DNA from: Barthelona sp. PAP020
Lineage: Eukaryota > Metamonada: BaSk clade
DNA: 64,000 nt
Assembly: GCA_040182905.1 (NCBI GenBank)
Contig: JARQWU010000011.1
Coordinates: 62,001-126,000, forward strand
Reading direction: 5' to 3'
A program made the translations under genes and the position numbers. The stretch's first letter is position 1. Every line of letters starts with the position of its first letter. The notes under the pieces were generated by a model, which worked only from the letters and a program-made list of their open reading frames with translations, made no database searches and was not told where the DNA came from. Below, piece by piece: positions 1 through 9,497 of the stretch.

Positions 1-1
1 A

Positions 2-1147
2 GAAGAATGTCGTAGCTGTTTGAATGCTGGTTGGGGTGGTGTTGTTATGAAAACTGCTTTTGATGGTGAGCATATTCATATTCCAAGTGATTATATGGGT
101 CTTATGGACGAAAACACTTATTCCAATTGTGATAATGTTTCAGGTCATCCTTTATCTAGAGTTATTGAAGAAGTTGCCATTCTTAAGAGAGAATATCCCG
201 ATCGTATTATTATGGCTTCAACTGGTGGTCCTTTGACTGGCACTGATGAGCATAATCGTGCAGGATGGCAGAAGAATGTTGCTATTCTTCAAAATGCCGG
301 TGTTGATGCTGTAGAATTATCTTTAAGTTGTCCTTCTGGTGGTGAAGGTGGTGAAGGAGAAATCGCTTCTCAGAGCGCTGCATTGACTGCCAAAATTGTT
401 GATTGGGTTTTGGAAGGTTCTGATGGTGTTTCTCCTATCTTATTCAAATTGACTGGTGCTGTGACTTCTATCGAGAAAATTGCTAGCGCTTGCAAGTCTG
501 CATTTGAAAAACACCCCACTAAACCCGCTGGTATCACTCTTGCAAATAGTTTCCCTGCTGCTCAATTTGTTGAATTTAATCGCAACAAAAAGACTGGCCA
601 TTATCAAGGACGTACTGTTGGTCTTCATGGTCAAGGAGTTGTTCATATTTCTTATAAATCTTTGGCCAACGCTTGTCAATATGGTCTTGAAACTTCTGGT
701 AATGGTGGAGTCATGAATTATTTCCATGCTGCTAACTTCCTTGCTTTGGGGGTTAATTCAGTTCAATGTTGTACATTGCCCACAAAGGAAGGTGTTGAAG
801 TTATTGATGATCTTTGTTATGGTCTTTCACATTGGTTGGCAATGGAAGGTTTGAATTCCGTTGATGAATTAAAAGGCAGAGCTGTTGAAGAACCCTTAAC
901 TGGTTTCCTTGATCTTAGTCCCGTCAAACGTATTTCTGAACATGATATGAGCCTTTGTGTTGAATGTGGAAATTGTAAGCGTTGCCCTTACATGGCAATT
1001 GATTTGAGAGTCATTGATGGAAAATATACTTTGGAGACTGATGCTTCCAAATGTATCGGTTGTTCCATTTGCGTTTTGAAATGTCCTGCTGATGCCATGT
1101 ATATGCGTGATAGAACCCCAGAGGAGTTAGAAGTTTGTCCTGAATAA
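2..1147 (+). CDS. PreA-like dihydropyrimidine dehydrogenase / DHOD-fold flavoprotein (3' part)
   Basis: The reading frame is open from the first complete codon of the window (position 2), so the 5' end lies outside; the apparent start near position 20 is only a TTG. What is seen: a dihydroorotate-dehydrogenase-like barrel beginning AGWGGVVMKTA, a flavin/substrate loop LSCPSGGEGGEG, then a C-terminal two-cluster ferredoxin domain (CVECGNCKRCP at about 954-986 and CIGCSICVLKCP at about 1050-1086). This order matches PreA and the C-terminal half of dihydropyrimidine dehydrogenase, which reduces uracil/thymine in the cytosol with FMN and 4Fe-4S clusters. The dihydropyrimidinase at 53737-55146 would be the next enzyme. 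Odd points: the first cluster has a CX2CX2CX2C spacing, one residue short, and the usual catalytic Cys position appears to be Ser (368-370). It could instead be another PreA-family oxidoreductase. AATAAA-type signals follow the stop. Confidence 0.8.
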   Translation, partial: EECRSCLNAGWGGVVMKTAFDGEHIHIPSDYMGLMDENTYSNCDNVSGHPLSRVIEEVAILKREYPDRIIMASTGGPLTGTDEHNRAGWQKNVAILQNAGVDAVELSLSCPSGGEGGEGEIASQSAALTAKIVDWVLEGSDGVSPILFKLTGAVTSIEKIASACKSAFEKHPTKPAGITLANSFPAAQFVEFNRNKKTGHYQGRTVGLHGQGVVHISYKSLANACQYGLETSGNGGVMNYFHAANFLALGVNSVQCCTLPTKEGVEVIDDLCYGLSHWLAMEGLNSVDELKGRAVEEPLTGFLDLSPVKRISEHDMSLCVECGNCKRCPYMAIDLRVIDGKYTLETDASKCIGCSICVLKCPADAMYMRDRTPEELEVCPE

Positions 1148-1541
1148 TTTGGATTTTTGATAAACGTTATTATGATTTGTTTCTTTTTTTAATAAAATTT
1201 TGTCTATTTTCAGAAAGGACAGGAGTGGAAAAGTTGAAATGATATTTTCTAAAATAAAAGGCACAGAAAATTGTTTGTTTATCAGTTACACAGACTTGAA
1301 TGTCTTTTTACCATTTGGTAGATTTTTCCTTTTCAAAATTTGACAAGTTATCAAACAAATAAATTTATTTCAAAGAAGGAGAGGAGAAAGAATGAATTTT
1401 TGAGAAGTTTTATAAAAACTCACAAGAGATGAAAGTATACAATTCAATGCTGACCATCAAGTTTGAAAAATTGAAAGAAAATTAACAAACATTGTTTTTT
1501 CCGTTATAATTTTTTAGGTTTTAACTCTTATTTTGAACAAG

Positions 1542-1692
1542 TCATTTCCAGGACAAGAAACATTGTGAATAAGAAAGAATAGTTTTTATTTGGCTGAAAG
1601 CTTTTGATTCTTATTGATCTTTGGAAACAATCAATTTTCCAAAAGTGAAAGAAACTTTAAAATTTTGTTTTTTCCACATACAAAAGAAAGGC
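1542..1692 (+). repeat. Degraded partial copy of the ~320-bp dispersed repeat
   Basis: The stretch starting TTTCCAGGACAAGAAAC aligns by eye with the first ~150 nt of the copy just downstream (TTTCCAGGCCAAGAAGC), through ACTTTAAAATTTTGTTTT and ACATACAAAA. It is clearly more diverged than the other two copies, so it looks like an older tandem insertion. Confidence 0.55.
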
Positions 1693-1702
1693 ACAAAAAT
1701 AA

Positions 1703-2025
1703 TTATTTCCAGGCCAAGAAGCACTGTGCGTATGAGTGAATAAAAAAGAATAGTATCTATTTGGTTAAAGGCTTTCGAGGCCCGATTAATCTGTTGAAAA
1801 ACTTTAGATTTTCTAAGGTAAAGTTTAACCTTTAAAATTTTGCTTTTGCAAAAATACAAAAAAAATCGGAATGAAGAATTTCTCCGAAATTCTCCTACTT
1901 GATCATTCCAATTACATTTCAGTCCCTCAATCCTCCTGGGAATTTGACTGAAATTTGCTAGAATGAGTTTTCTGAGTTTACTTTCTTTGTAAATAAATAT
2001 AGTTGTTTCACAACTTGACCAATTG
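1703..2025 (+). repeat. Dispersed ~320-bp repeat, copy A
   Basis: This is nearly the same as 27675-28000 over its whole length, sharing for example AAGAAGCACTGTGCGTATGA, GGCTTTCGAGGCC, AAAACTTTAGATTTTCTAAG and CTGAAATTTGCTAGAATGAG. It ends in a short palindrome AGTTGTTTCACAACT at 2001-2015. There are no long ORFs, no terminal inverted repeats and no A-tail, so the family type is open: a SINE-like, MITE-like or solo-LTR-like sequence. Confidence 0.75.
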
Positions 2026-2294
2026 TTTCATAACACATTTTTCAAATACCTTCGAGGAGAACAAACGTTGGATGGGCAAAGGTAAGACAAATTCTTGACT
2101 TCGAAGCATGCTAAAAACTATTTATGTTTTCCTTTTTTTTTAACCCAGGCAAAGCATCTAATCATAAAATCATAACAATAAATTTTATTTTATTTTATTT
2201 ATTTTTTTTTTATTTTTTATTTTTATTCCTATTTTTACACACTTGACTTTGTAAATTTTTAAAGCTACACGCAATTTGCATCTGTCAATTTTTT

Positions 2295-2840
2295 TCAAAA
2301 GAATTGCACTGGAAATGAAAGATCCTTTTTTTGAAAAACCACATCATCATCATCTGATTTTCCAATGCATAAACACAATCCACAAAATACTTCACCATTA
2401 TTGCCAAACCTAGCTGTAATTTCTGGTTCTCCAAATGAAGCAAGTGCAACAGGAACTGAATCATAACCAAGTCCCTTTGCAGTCAGTATCATACTCATTG
2501 AAGCAAAACCAACATCAAAATTATGCAATTTAATCCAGTCATCAGAGACTCTATCAAGAAATATATATATCACACATGGAGCATTATAAAACACAGGGTC
2601 AGCATAATCTTTTGTGGATTTTGGCAATAAAACATCTGGAATTCTCTGAAGAATAGCAGTGGACAATTCATTGTTAATAATATTGTCACAACACACTTTA
2701 AATCGCCAGTCTTGTCGATTGCATGCAGTAGGAGAACATACTGCTGATTTCATGATGATATCAAGGTGGTGTTTGGGAATTGCTTGAGACTGAAATTTTC
2801 GACAGGACCTTCTTGATTGAATAATTTCAATAAAATCCAT
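2295..2840 (-). CDS. Nitroreductase-family FMN oxidoreductase
   Basis: A 181-aa protein of the short single-domain nitroreductase type. The N-terminal IIQSRRSCRKFQSQ segment is the family FMN-phosphate-binding motif (S-R-R-S-x-R). A middle APCVIYIF strand follows, then the DVGFASMSMILTAKGLGYDSVP helix that lines the flavin site. These enzymes use NAD(P)H or ferredoxin to reduce nitro and quinone compounds and act as homodimers in the cytosol or in hydrogenosome-like organelles. The ATG at 2840 is chosen; the four codons upstream would need a TTG. A coding-strand T-tract lies 11 nt before the ATG. The gene is co-directional with RPA1 but 346 bp away. Short nitroreductases in protists are often bacterial acquisitions, so transfer is possible, though base composition here looks native. 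Confidence 0.85.
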   Translation of the reverse strand: MDFIEIIQSRRSCRKFQSQAIPKHHLDIIMKSAVCSPTACNRQDWRFKVCCDNIINNELSTAILQRIPDVLLPKSTKDYADPVFYNAPCVIYIFLDRVSDDWIKLHNFDVGFASMSMILTAKGLGYDSVPVALASFGEPEITARFGNNGEVFCGLCLCIGKSDDDDVVFQKKDLSFPVQFF

Positions 2841-3186
2841 TTGAACACTCAAAAAAATGCAAATACCATAAACATCGTCTTCAACAAAAACTTGATCAAA
2901 ATTTGAAAGATATTGAATTTAAAATAAAGTTTTTTTAATCAAAATCATAAAATTACATCATATTTAACACTATATTTTGTTTTTTAATGGAAAATTTTAA
3001 AATAAAAAATAGTTAGAAAATTCTTTCATTCTTTCGTTGCATTTATGGTTTTCAAAATGAAAATTTAACTCAAAAGTAGGACAATAAATGTGTAAAATTT
3101 ATTAATCTTCTTTGAAATGGTATTATTTAACTGTTTGAAACAGTGAAAAAGAAAAAAATTCCGTTGTTTATTGACTAGTATTTAAG
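2841..3186. promoter_or_regulatory. Spacer between RPA1 3' end and nitroreductase 5' end
   Basis: AT-rich 346-bp spacer with no ORF of note. It should hold the nitroreductase promoter; the only visible element is the T-tract (A7 on the + strand, 2851-2857) close to the start codon. The RPA1 3' end and its poly(A) signals must also lie here. Confidence 0.4.
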
Positions 3187-6100
3187 TTAAATTAAAGGTT
3201 GCAATATATCAAAAGCACCTGTACCAACTTTAACAGGTTCACCAACTGTAATTCTTGCAGCAGGCGTTTTCATGTCATCCATTTCTTGACCTTGAGCTGC
3301 TGATTTGAGGAAATTACATGTTGTTTCAAACGACATCTTCAACAAAGGTGATGAATGAACAGCAATACCCTGTCTATTGAAAGGATTGAACTCACCATTA
3401 AATGTCATAAAATCAGCGGCCAATGAAAGGTGTCTCGTATCAACAGTAATACCATAAACACCAAACACATTACTAATTTGATTAACAATTGATTGTCTGG
3501 CTGCTTCAACACCATAAGTTAACAATATTTGGTAAATGTCATTTGAGTCAATTTTATTGACATCAAATGCATCATCATGCATAGCCAATTTATGAATAGC
3601 TTCAAAATTGACACCTTCAGTTTGAAGATTGATTTTGTTGATGCCATCTTCCAAAGTCTCAACCACAAAACATTGACCAATATTTTCAATTTCACGAACA
3701 GCAATACCTGCAGCTATCTTTTCAATAACAGAGACCAACAAAATCTTAGGAGCTGAAATAGGTATTCCCAAAACAATCTTATAGCGCTTTCTGTTAACTT
3801 CATGGTCTCTCAACATTTTATTGCTGGTTTTGAAGCTTGATGTGTGATTTAATGATCTAAAAATTGTTTTACATAACAAAGGCAAGAAGTCCTTTTCCAA
3901 CACATTAACTAACTCATCTCTATATTCACAATCTTCTAAATCAATCTTAATCGTATAAACACGTTGCTTTTCATCTTTGTCAACAGTTTCAACAACCTTA
4001 AACCCATTCCAAGCATTATCTAAACTAATTCGACGAATTTCATTGGCACGTCGTTGAGCTTGCTCATAACTAAGATCAAGGGGAATAGTCATCATAGGTG
4101 TGGAGATTTGCTTGGAAGCTGACATCAATATTTCTTTTAAACGTGGAATACCCAATGTAACATTGACAGCACCATGCCCAGCAAGATGGAAAGTGTTCAA
4201 AGTCATTTGTGTTGCAGGTTCTCCTAATGATTGTGCAGCTAAAACACCCACAGCCATTCCAGGGTCAGCCAATGAAGTTAAATATTTAACATATAACAAC
4301 GTACGAACTTGACGCACAGAAACACCAAATCTGCTTAATTTATCCTCGTTTTTATTCAAATAGTCAGTCATTTTTAAGAAGAACTTTTCGGAAACTGCAC
4401 CAATATGTCCAGATGGACTGTATAAACTTAAGACTGGATCCGGAATATCCTTATTTTTAACAATTCTTTTGGCAATCTTTTTATGATATTTGTGAGCTGA
4501 AGTTGAATCTGTAAATACTTCAGATAATCTTCCTGGATTATATTTATGCATTAAAGCAGGTACGTTATCCGTCAAAAAGTCAAAATTATACAAATAACTT
4601 GTTTCTTGAGGATTAATACAATCTTCACCAAAAAGGAATTGTATGATACTACCATCGGAATCACGAATTGAATGATCATAACCAATGCTTAAACTCTCCA
4701 TGCCTTTCAAAACACAACGTTGTAAGTATCCAGAAGTAGCTGTTTTAACGGCGGTATCGACTAAACCTTCTCTACCGGCCATACAATGGAAATAATAATG
4801 TGTAGCTGGTAATCCAGTAAGGAAACGACTGGATACAAAACCACCAGCAGATGGGTGCATATCATAAGGCAAAAACGCCGGCAAAGATTTACCAGATTGC
4901 ATTATAGGTACACGTCTACCTTCCAAAGCCTGTTGTCCCAATAAACAACAAATTTGTGAAAAATTGACCATGGAACCTTTGGCACCTGTTGATGTCATTA
5001 ATCCAAAAAAGTTACGTGGAAACGGTTTCAACAAACCTTTTGGCAACATTTCTGCAATAATTGTGGAAGTAGTTTTATTCAAAGTTGCTGAATATCTAGA
5101 ATCGATTTTAGCATGCATTTCAGGTGAACCGTAAACCTTTGGTAACTCTCTCGTCACTTTTCTAATGTTGGGAAGTTTTTCATTAAATTTTCCCTTCATT
5201 TCATCAACTTCCTTGATAAACTTTTTGCAAACATCAACACCAACTCCATATACCGATTGAATTATGTTCTTTCTTTCATTTTCTGTTTCCATAGAGGTAA
5301 CCATATCTTCAATACCAACAGTGAAACCATACGATTGTAAGTATAATGTCAATACACGACCAAAAGCACTTAACATAGCATTAGCTGCTTTTGGAGAGTA
5401 TAATTCATAACATGCATGAACCAAACCATTTTTTGATGCACCCAATTGACTTTTATCCAAAACACCAGTTAAAAATTCAGAATTTCTGATCAAAACTTCA
5501 CCTTCAAAAGGTCTGGGAATTACCCAACTGTTAGATTTAACTTTACACTTGGATTTCAAATTAATCAATTGATTATCAAAATGTTTTGCCAAATGCTTCA
5601 AAGAACATGTAACAATTTGCTTACCAGTATAAAATGGTTTAGGTTTCAATATTGTGGGTTGAGGAACATCTATTTTGTAAGTTTTACCAAATACTTCATC
5701 AATACACTGACAAATAATGTATAAATACCTGCAAAAATCACCTTTTGAAAGAAAACTATCGTATCTTGTCAACAAAACACCAGATACAATGTGATCTTGA
5801 ATCAAACCTCTCAAAGGAGAACCATCTTTCTTGGATACATATTGATTATCTGTGTTTGAAATCATTCGAGCTTCAACTGTGGCCAAATCATTTTGTGGAA
5901 GATGTAAATTCATTTCATCACCATCAAAATCAGCATTATATGTGGAACAGTTTGCATAATGCATTCTAATTGTACGTTGACCTGTTAAAATTTTAGCCTT
6001 ATGTGACATCATGGAAGCAGTATGTAAAGTAGGTTGACGATTGACCAACAACATGTCTCCATTTCTTAAATGCCTGTAAACTCTTTTAGGATTTTCGTTA

Positions 6101-7779
6101 TTGAATGCTAAAGTGTGAAAGGTTTCTTTTTCTGTCAACAGAGACTTGGCAAGACCCGTTCTTTTTGCTTGAGAACAGGTGCTCAAATTAATTAATCGGC
6201 CATTTGATAATTCAATAAAATTAGCACCAGGATAAACATTTGGTCCATTTTCAACAGCCGTACGCATAGATTCAACATTTAATTCTGTAACAGGTTCAGG
6301 GTATGTTAATGTTTTTGCAAAAACTTGAGGAACACCAATTTCATTGGTTAGCAAATTCACATCAGGTGAAATAACACTTCTTGCTGAATAATTCACACGT
6401 TTACCCATAATATTCATTCTGAATAAACCTTCTTTCTTTTCTAACAATTGTTTTAAGCCAGAAGGTAAATCAGGTGATCCACCACTGTCATAAAACATGT
6501 TAACATTTCTTTGAAGTTCCAAATACATTTGATAAAACTTTTTTAAAAGAGCTTGATGTTCCTTATCTTCTTTCAAAACTTGTCCAATCTTTTTGGCATC
6601 ATCAGATTGATTGATTTCATCAGCAATTGATTTTTCACGTTCTTGCATCTGATTCATTACCGTTAAAATATTTCTTTTTGCATTTAAAATCTTCAACAAA
6701 GTGGTATTTTGACTATGATCAAACGATTTTCCATCAAAAAATGAAGGAGGTCTCAATTTGTTAGGAGGGACTAAAACAGAAGATAAAAAGAAAAATCGAT
6801 GGTCAAAATGATTGTCGATTTTTTTATTTTTAGTAATATTGCACCATAATGCTTTAAAAACATCCAACTCGTTGTTGAAAAATTCTTGTAATCTTTGAGA
6901 AACAATAGATGGGGCAATATACTTTGGTCTTGATAAAGCAGGATCTTCAACATCAAATGATTTGTAAGTACGTGTTGAAAGAACAAACTCATCGGGTCTT
7001 AAACCCATATTGAACAAAGTCTTTAATGTCTTCACAGAATATTTCAAAAAAATTCTTGCATCTTTGTCCTTTGTCAATTCAGGTTGAGTAGCATGACAAT
7101 GTTGACATTTTCCCTTCAATTGATTGAATGAATTGAAAAATTCATTCACTACTTTCAAACGAAACTCATTAATTTGTCTATTCTTCATAAGTCCATTTTC
7201 ACTAATCTTTTCCATAGCTTCATTGTAAAAACTAGCTAACATTGTGGTTTTATCCATCATTTCAAGATTTTCATCATCATCATCATCTTCTTCTTCTTCC
7301 ATTTCTTCCTCAGAAGATTGTTTTTTTCGATGGTAAACTCTTCTTGTTTTGGGCATTTCTTGAATTTCTTCAAACTCTTTAATCATACCAGCATCTAAAC
7401 AGCGTAAACCAACAACTAATCTTTGTAAATTTTCATCACTAAGCAAAAATCTTTTGCAATTCCAACACATGCATTTTAATAATTTGAACAAATTATTAAA
7501 CAATGGAGGATAATAGACTGGTGTAGTAGTTAAATCAATATGACCAACATGACCAGGACAAGAAAATCCATTCAATTTGCATGTTTCACATGTTCCACTC
7601 TGATCAACTGGCCCCATTCTAGAATCATAAAGCCCCTGGGGTATTGGTTGATTCAATGCATCATAAATTATGGGATTCGTAATTTCGACAACAGAAAGTT
7701 TCTTAATCTCTTCAGGTGTGTAATGTCTAAACGACATACCATTAATATGAGTCGATATAGGGGTTCTGAAATACTGCAT
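3187..7779 (-). CDS. RPA1: DNA-directed RNA polymerase I largest subunit (A190/RPA1)
   Basis: A 1530-aa uninterrupted protein, the catalytic subunit of the nucleolar polymerase that makes the large rRNA precursor. Seen in order: N-terminal zinc site CETCKLNGFSCPGHVGHI; second Cys pair CMCWNCKRF; an acidic SSEEEMEEEEDDDDDE insert near residue 160; CQHCHA; the active-site loop NADFDGDEMN at about 611-620, whose Asp residues hold the catalytic Mg; the bridge-helix region; and the Pol I-type C-terminus KMSFETTCNFLKSAA ending in GTGAFDILQPL. The closing segment and the absence of a heptad CTD separate it from Pol II; the N-terminus fits Pol I better than Pol III. It is divergent from CCT1 with only 95 bp between start codons. 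Human and yeast homologues are about 1660-1720 aa, so this one is compact. Confidence 0.93.
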   Translation of the reverse strand: MQYFRTPISTHINGMSFRHYTPEEIKKLSVVEITNPIIYDALNQPIPQGLYDSRMGPVDQSGTCETCKLNGFSCPGHVGHIDLTTTPVYYPPLFNNLFKLLKCMCWNCKRFLLSDENLQRLVVGLRCLDAGMIKEFEEIQEMPKTRRVYHRKKQSSEEEMEEEEDDDDDENLEMMDKTTMLASFYNEAMEKISENGLMKNRQINEFRLKVVNEFFNSFNQLKGKCQHCHATQPELTKDKDARIFLKYSVKTLKTLFNMGLRPDEFVLSTRTYKSFDVEDPALSRPKYIAPSIVSQRLQEFFNNELDVFKALWCNITKNKKIDNHFDHRFFFLSSVLVPPNKLRPPSFFDGKSFDHSQNTTLLKILNAKRNILTVMNQMQEREKSIADEINQSDDAKKIGQVLKEDKEHQALLKKFYQMYLELQRNVNMFYDSGGSPDLPSGLKQLLEKKEGLFRMNIMGKRVNYSARSVISPDVNLLTNEIGVPQVFAKTLTYPEPVTELNVESMRTAVENGPNVYPGANFIELSNGRLINLSTCSQAKRTGLAKSLLTEKETFHTLAFNNENPKRVYRHLRNGDMLLVNRQPTLHTASMMSHKAKILTGQRTIRMHYANCSTYNADFDGDEMNLHLPQNDLATVEARMISNTDNQYVSKKDGSPLRGLIQDHIVSGVLLTRYDSFLSKGDFCRYLYIICQCIDEVFGKTYKIDVPQPTILKPKPFYTGKQIVTCSLKHLAKHFDNQLINLKSKCKVKSNSWVIPRPFEGEVLIRNSEFLTGVLDKSQLGASKNGLVHACYELYSPKAANAMLSAFGRVLTLYLQSYGFTVGIEDMVTSMETENERKNIIQSVYGVGVDVCKKFIKEVDEMKGKFNEKLPNIRKVTRELPKVYGSPEMHAKIDSRYSATLNKTTSTIIAEMLPKGLLKPFPRNFFGLMTSTGAKGSMVNFSQICCLLGQQALEGRRVPIMQSGKSLPAFLPYDMHPSAGGFVSSRFLTGLPATHYYFHCMAGREGLVDTAVKTATSGYLQRCVLKGMESLSIGYDHSIRDSDGSIIQFLFGEDCINPQETSYLYNFDFLTDNVPALMHKYNPGRLSEVFTDSTSAHKYHKKIAKRIVKNKDIPDPVLSLYSPSGHIGAVSEKFFLKMTDYLNKNEDKLSRFGVSVRQVRTLLYVKYLTSLADPGMAVGVLAAQSLGEPATQMTLNTFHLAGHGAVNVTLGIPRLKEILMSASKQISTPMMTIPLDLSYEQAQRRANEIRRISLDNAWNGFKVVETVDKDEKQRVYTIKIDLEDCEYRDELVNVLEKDFLPLLCKTIFRSLNHTSSFKTSNKMLRDHEVNRKRYKIVLGIPISAPKILLVSVIEKIAAGIAVREIENIGQCFVVETLEDGINKINLQTEGVNFEAIHKLAMHDDAFDVNKIDSNDIYQILLTYGVEAARQSIVNQISNVFGVYGITVDTRHLSLAADFMTFNGEFNPFNRQGIAVHSSPLLKMSFETTCNFLKSAAQGQEMDDMKTPAARITVGEPVKVGTGAFDILQPLI

Positions 7780-7874
7780 TCAAATCCTATTACTCAAAAT
7801 CGAGAAATGAAAACAACAATTTTTCCCCTAATTTTTTGGCGTTTGATATCTCTTTTTTTCCCACCAATTCTCAA
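7780..7874. promoter_or_regulatory. 95-bp divergent promoter region, RPA1/CCT1
   Basis: Both start codons flank this spacer, so both promoters must lie here or overlap the coding regions. A T7 tract followed by CCC (7853-7863) sits 16 nt upstream of the CCT1 ATG. On the RPA1 side only weak T-runs are visible. No TATA-like element is distinguishable from the AT-rich background. Confidence 0.45.
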
Positions 7875-9497
7875 ATGTCTGTGTCATTAAACGGTCAACG
7901 TACCACCGGAAAATCTGTAAGGGAGACAAATATGCAAGCTGCAATTGCTATTGCCAACATTATTAAAACTTCCCTTGGTCCAAGAGGTATGGATAAGCTT
8001 ATTGTTGATAATCTTGGTGAAGTTCTTGTTACTAATGATGGAGCTACAATGCTTAAACAAATGGAAGTCGAACACCCCGCTGCAAAAGTTTTGGTTCAAA
8101 TTTCTGCAAATCAAGATGAAGCTGTTGGTGATGGTACTACTTCTGTTGTTTTAGTAGCTACTGAATTATTGAAAAAAGCTGGTAATTTGATTGACGAAGG
8201 TGTCCATCCTACTACTATTATTAGAGGTTATCGTAAGGCTCAAGAATTGGCTGTAAGATATATTTTAGATGAATTGTCAGTTTCTTCTTCTGGAATTGGT
8301 CACGAAGCCTTGATGAATGTTGCTCGTACGACTTTGTCTTCAAAAATTGTTGGTGCTGCCTCCGAATTTTTCTGCAATATGGTTGTTAATGCTATTACTG
8401 CTGTTAAAGTTGAACATCCTTTCTTCGGTACCACTTATCCTGTTGATGCCATTTCTATCCTCAAAATTCATGGTCGTTCAAGTACCGAATCAGAACACGT
8501 CACTGGTATTGCCCTTAGAAACTATCGTGCTCATTTACAAATGCCTGTTCGTGTTCATAATGCCAGAATTGCATTACTTGATCAAAATGTTTCAACTGGA
8601 AGAATGAAAATGGGTGTTAAGATTCTTATCAATGACTCAAAGGAATTGGAGAATGTTAGACAACATGAAGTTGCTATGTTAAAGAATAGAATGGATCTTA
8701 TTATTGCCGCTGGAGTTAATTGTATTATTTCTACCGGTTCTATTGATGATGCTGCTCAAAAGTATATGATTGAACATGGTATTCTTGGTATTCGTCGTGT
8801 AACAAAGAATGAACTTAGACGTATTGCCAAGGCAACTGGTGGTAAGGTTGTTTCCTCTTTGGCTAATCTTGAAGGTGACATGTCTTTTGATGATGCTTAT
8901 GTTGGTGAGGCTAAATTAGTTCATCAAAGAAGAGTTGGTGATGATGACATGATTTTCATTGAAGGAGCTAAAAGTCAATCTGCCAGTTCTATTCTCTTAA
9001 GAGGACCTAATGAGCAAATGCTTGATGAAATGGAAAGATCTATTCATGATGCTTTGTCTTCTGTTCGTCGTACATTAGAATCTGATGCTGTTGTTTGTGG
9101 TGGTGGATCTGCTGAAGCTGCTTGTGCCATGTATCTCGAAAAAATTGCCTCACAAGTATCTGATCGTGAACAATTGGCTATTCAAGAGTTTGCTGAAGCT
9201 TTACTTGTCATTCCTAAGACATTGGCTTCTAATGCTGCCTTTGATTCAACTGAACTTACTGCCCAACTTTGTGCTGTTCACAATGAATGGCAAAATGGCA
9301 AAATTGAAAATGAAGATGCTAAATATACCGGATTGGATCTGGTCAATAATTGTGTTGCTAACAACTTGGAAAGAGGTGTTCTCGAACCTTCAATGAGCAA
9401 GACAAAATCTCTCACCTTTGCCACAGAAGCAGCTATTGCTATTTTACGTATTGATGATTCTATTGTAATTAATCCTAAACAAGAGGAACAACGGTAA
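7875..9497 (+). CDS. CCT1: T-complex protein 1 subunit alpha (CCT1)
   Basis: A 540-aa group II chaperonin subunit of the cytosolic TRiC/CCT ring that folds actin, tubulin and WD proteins. Seen: the TSLGPRGMDK nucleotide loop, TNDGAT, the VGDGTTSVV phosphate-binding motif, an apical domain with MKMGV, and ATGGKVVSSLANLEG. Further on are GPNEQMLDEMERSIHDAL and GGGSAEAA, then the CCT1-like C-terminal stretch KSLTFATEAAIAILRIDDSI. Alpha is preferred among the eight paralogues because of the HGRS and IRRVTKNELRRIAKATG segments. The start at 7875 (MSVSLNGQRTTG) is chosen over an upstream in-frame ATG at 7836, because family N-termini begin at this point and a T-tract sits just before it. AATAAA occurs right after the stop. 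Confidence 0.92.
   Translation: MSVSLNGQRTTGKSVRETNMQAAIAIANIIKTSLGPRGMDKLIVDNLGEVLVTNDGATMLKQMEVEHPAAKVLVQISANQDEAVGDGTTSVVLVATELLKKAGNLIDEGVHPTTIIRGYRKAQELAVRYILDELSVSSSGIGHEALMNVARTTLSSKIVGAASEFFCNMVVNAITAVKVEHPFFGTTYPVDAISILKIHGRSSTESEHVTGIALRNYRAHLQMPVRVHNARIALLDQNVSTGRMKMGVKILINDSKELENVRQHEVAMLKNRMDLIIAAGVNCIISTGSIDDAAQKYMIEHGILGIRRVTKNELRRIAKATGGKVVSSLANLEGDMSFDDAYVGEAKLVHQRRVGDDDMIFIEGAKSQSASSILLRGPNEQMLDEMERSIHDALSSVRRTLESDAVVCGGGSAEAACAMYLEKIASQVSDREQLAIQEFAEALLVIPKTLASNAAFDSTELTAQLCAVHNEWQNGKIENEDAKYTGLDLVNNCVANNLERGVLEPSMSKTKSLTFATEAAIAILRIDDSIVINPKQEEQR

Larger units (their letters stand above)
1148..2294. other. Intergenic spacer carrying dispersed repeat copies
   Basis: No convincing gene is seen. 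The spacer separates the convergent ends of the PreA-like and nitroreductase genes. It is filled mainly by one full and one degraded copy of a dispersed repeat (see 1542-1692 and 1703-2025). The last 150 bp are an A/T low-complexity tract (2170-2230). Confidence 0.7.
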
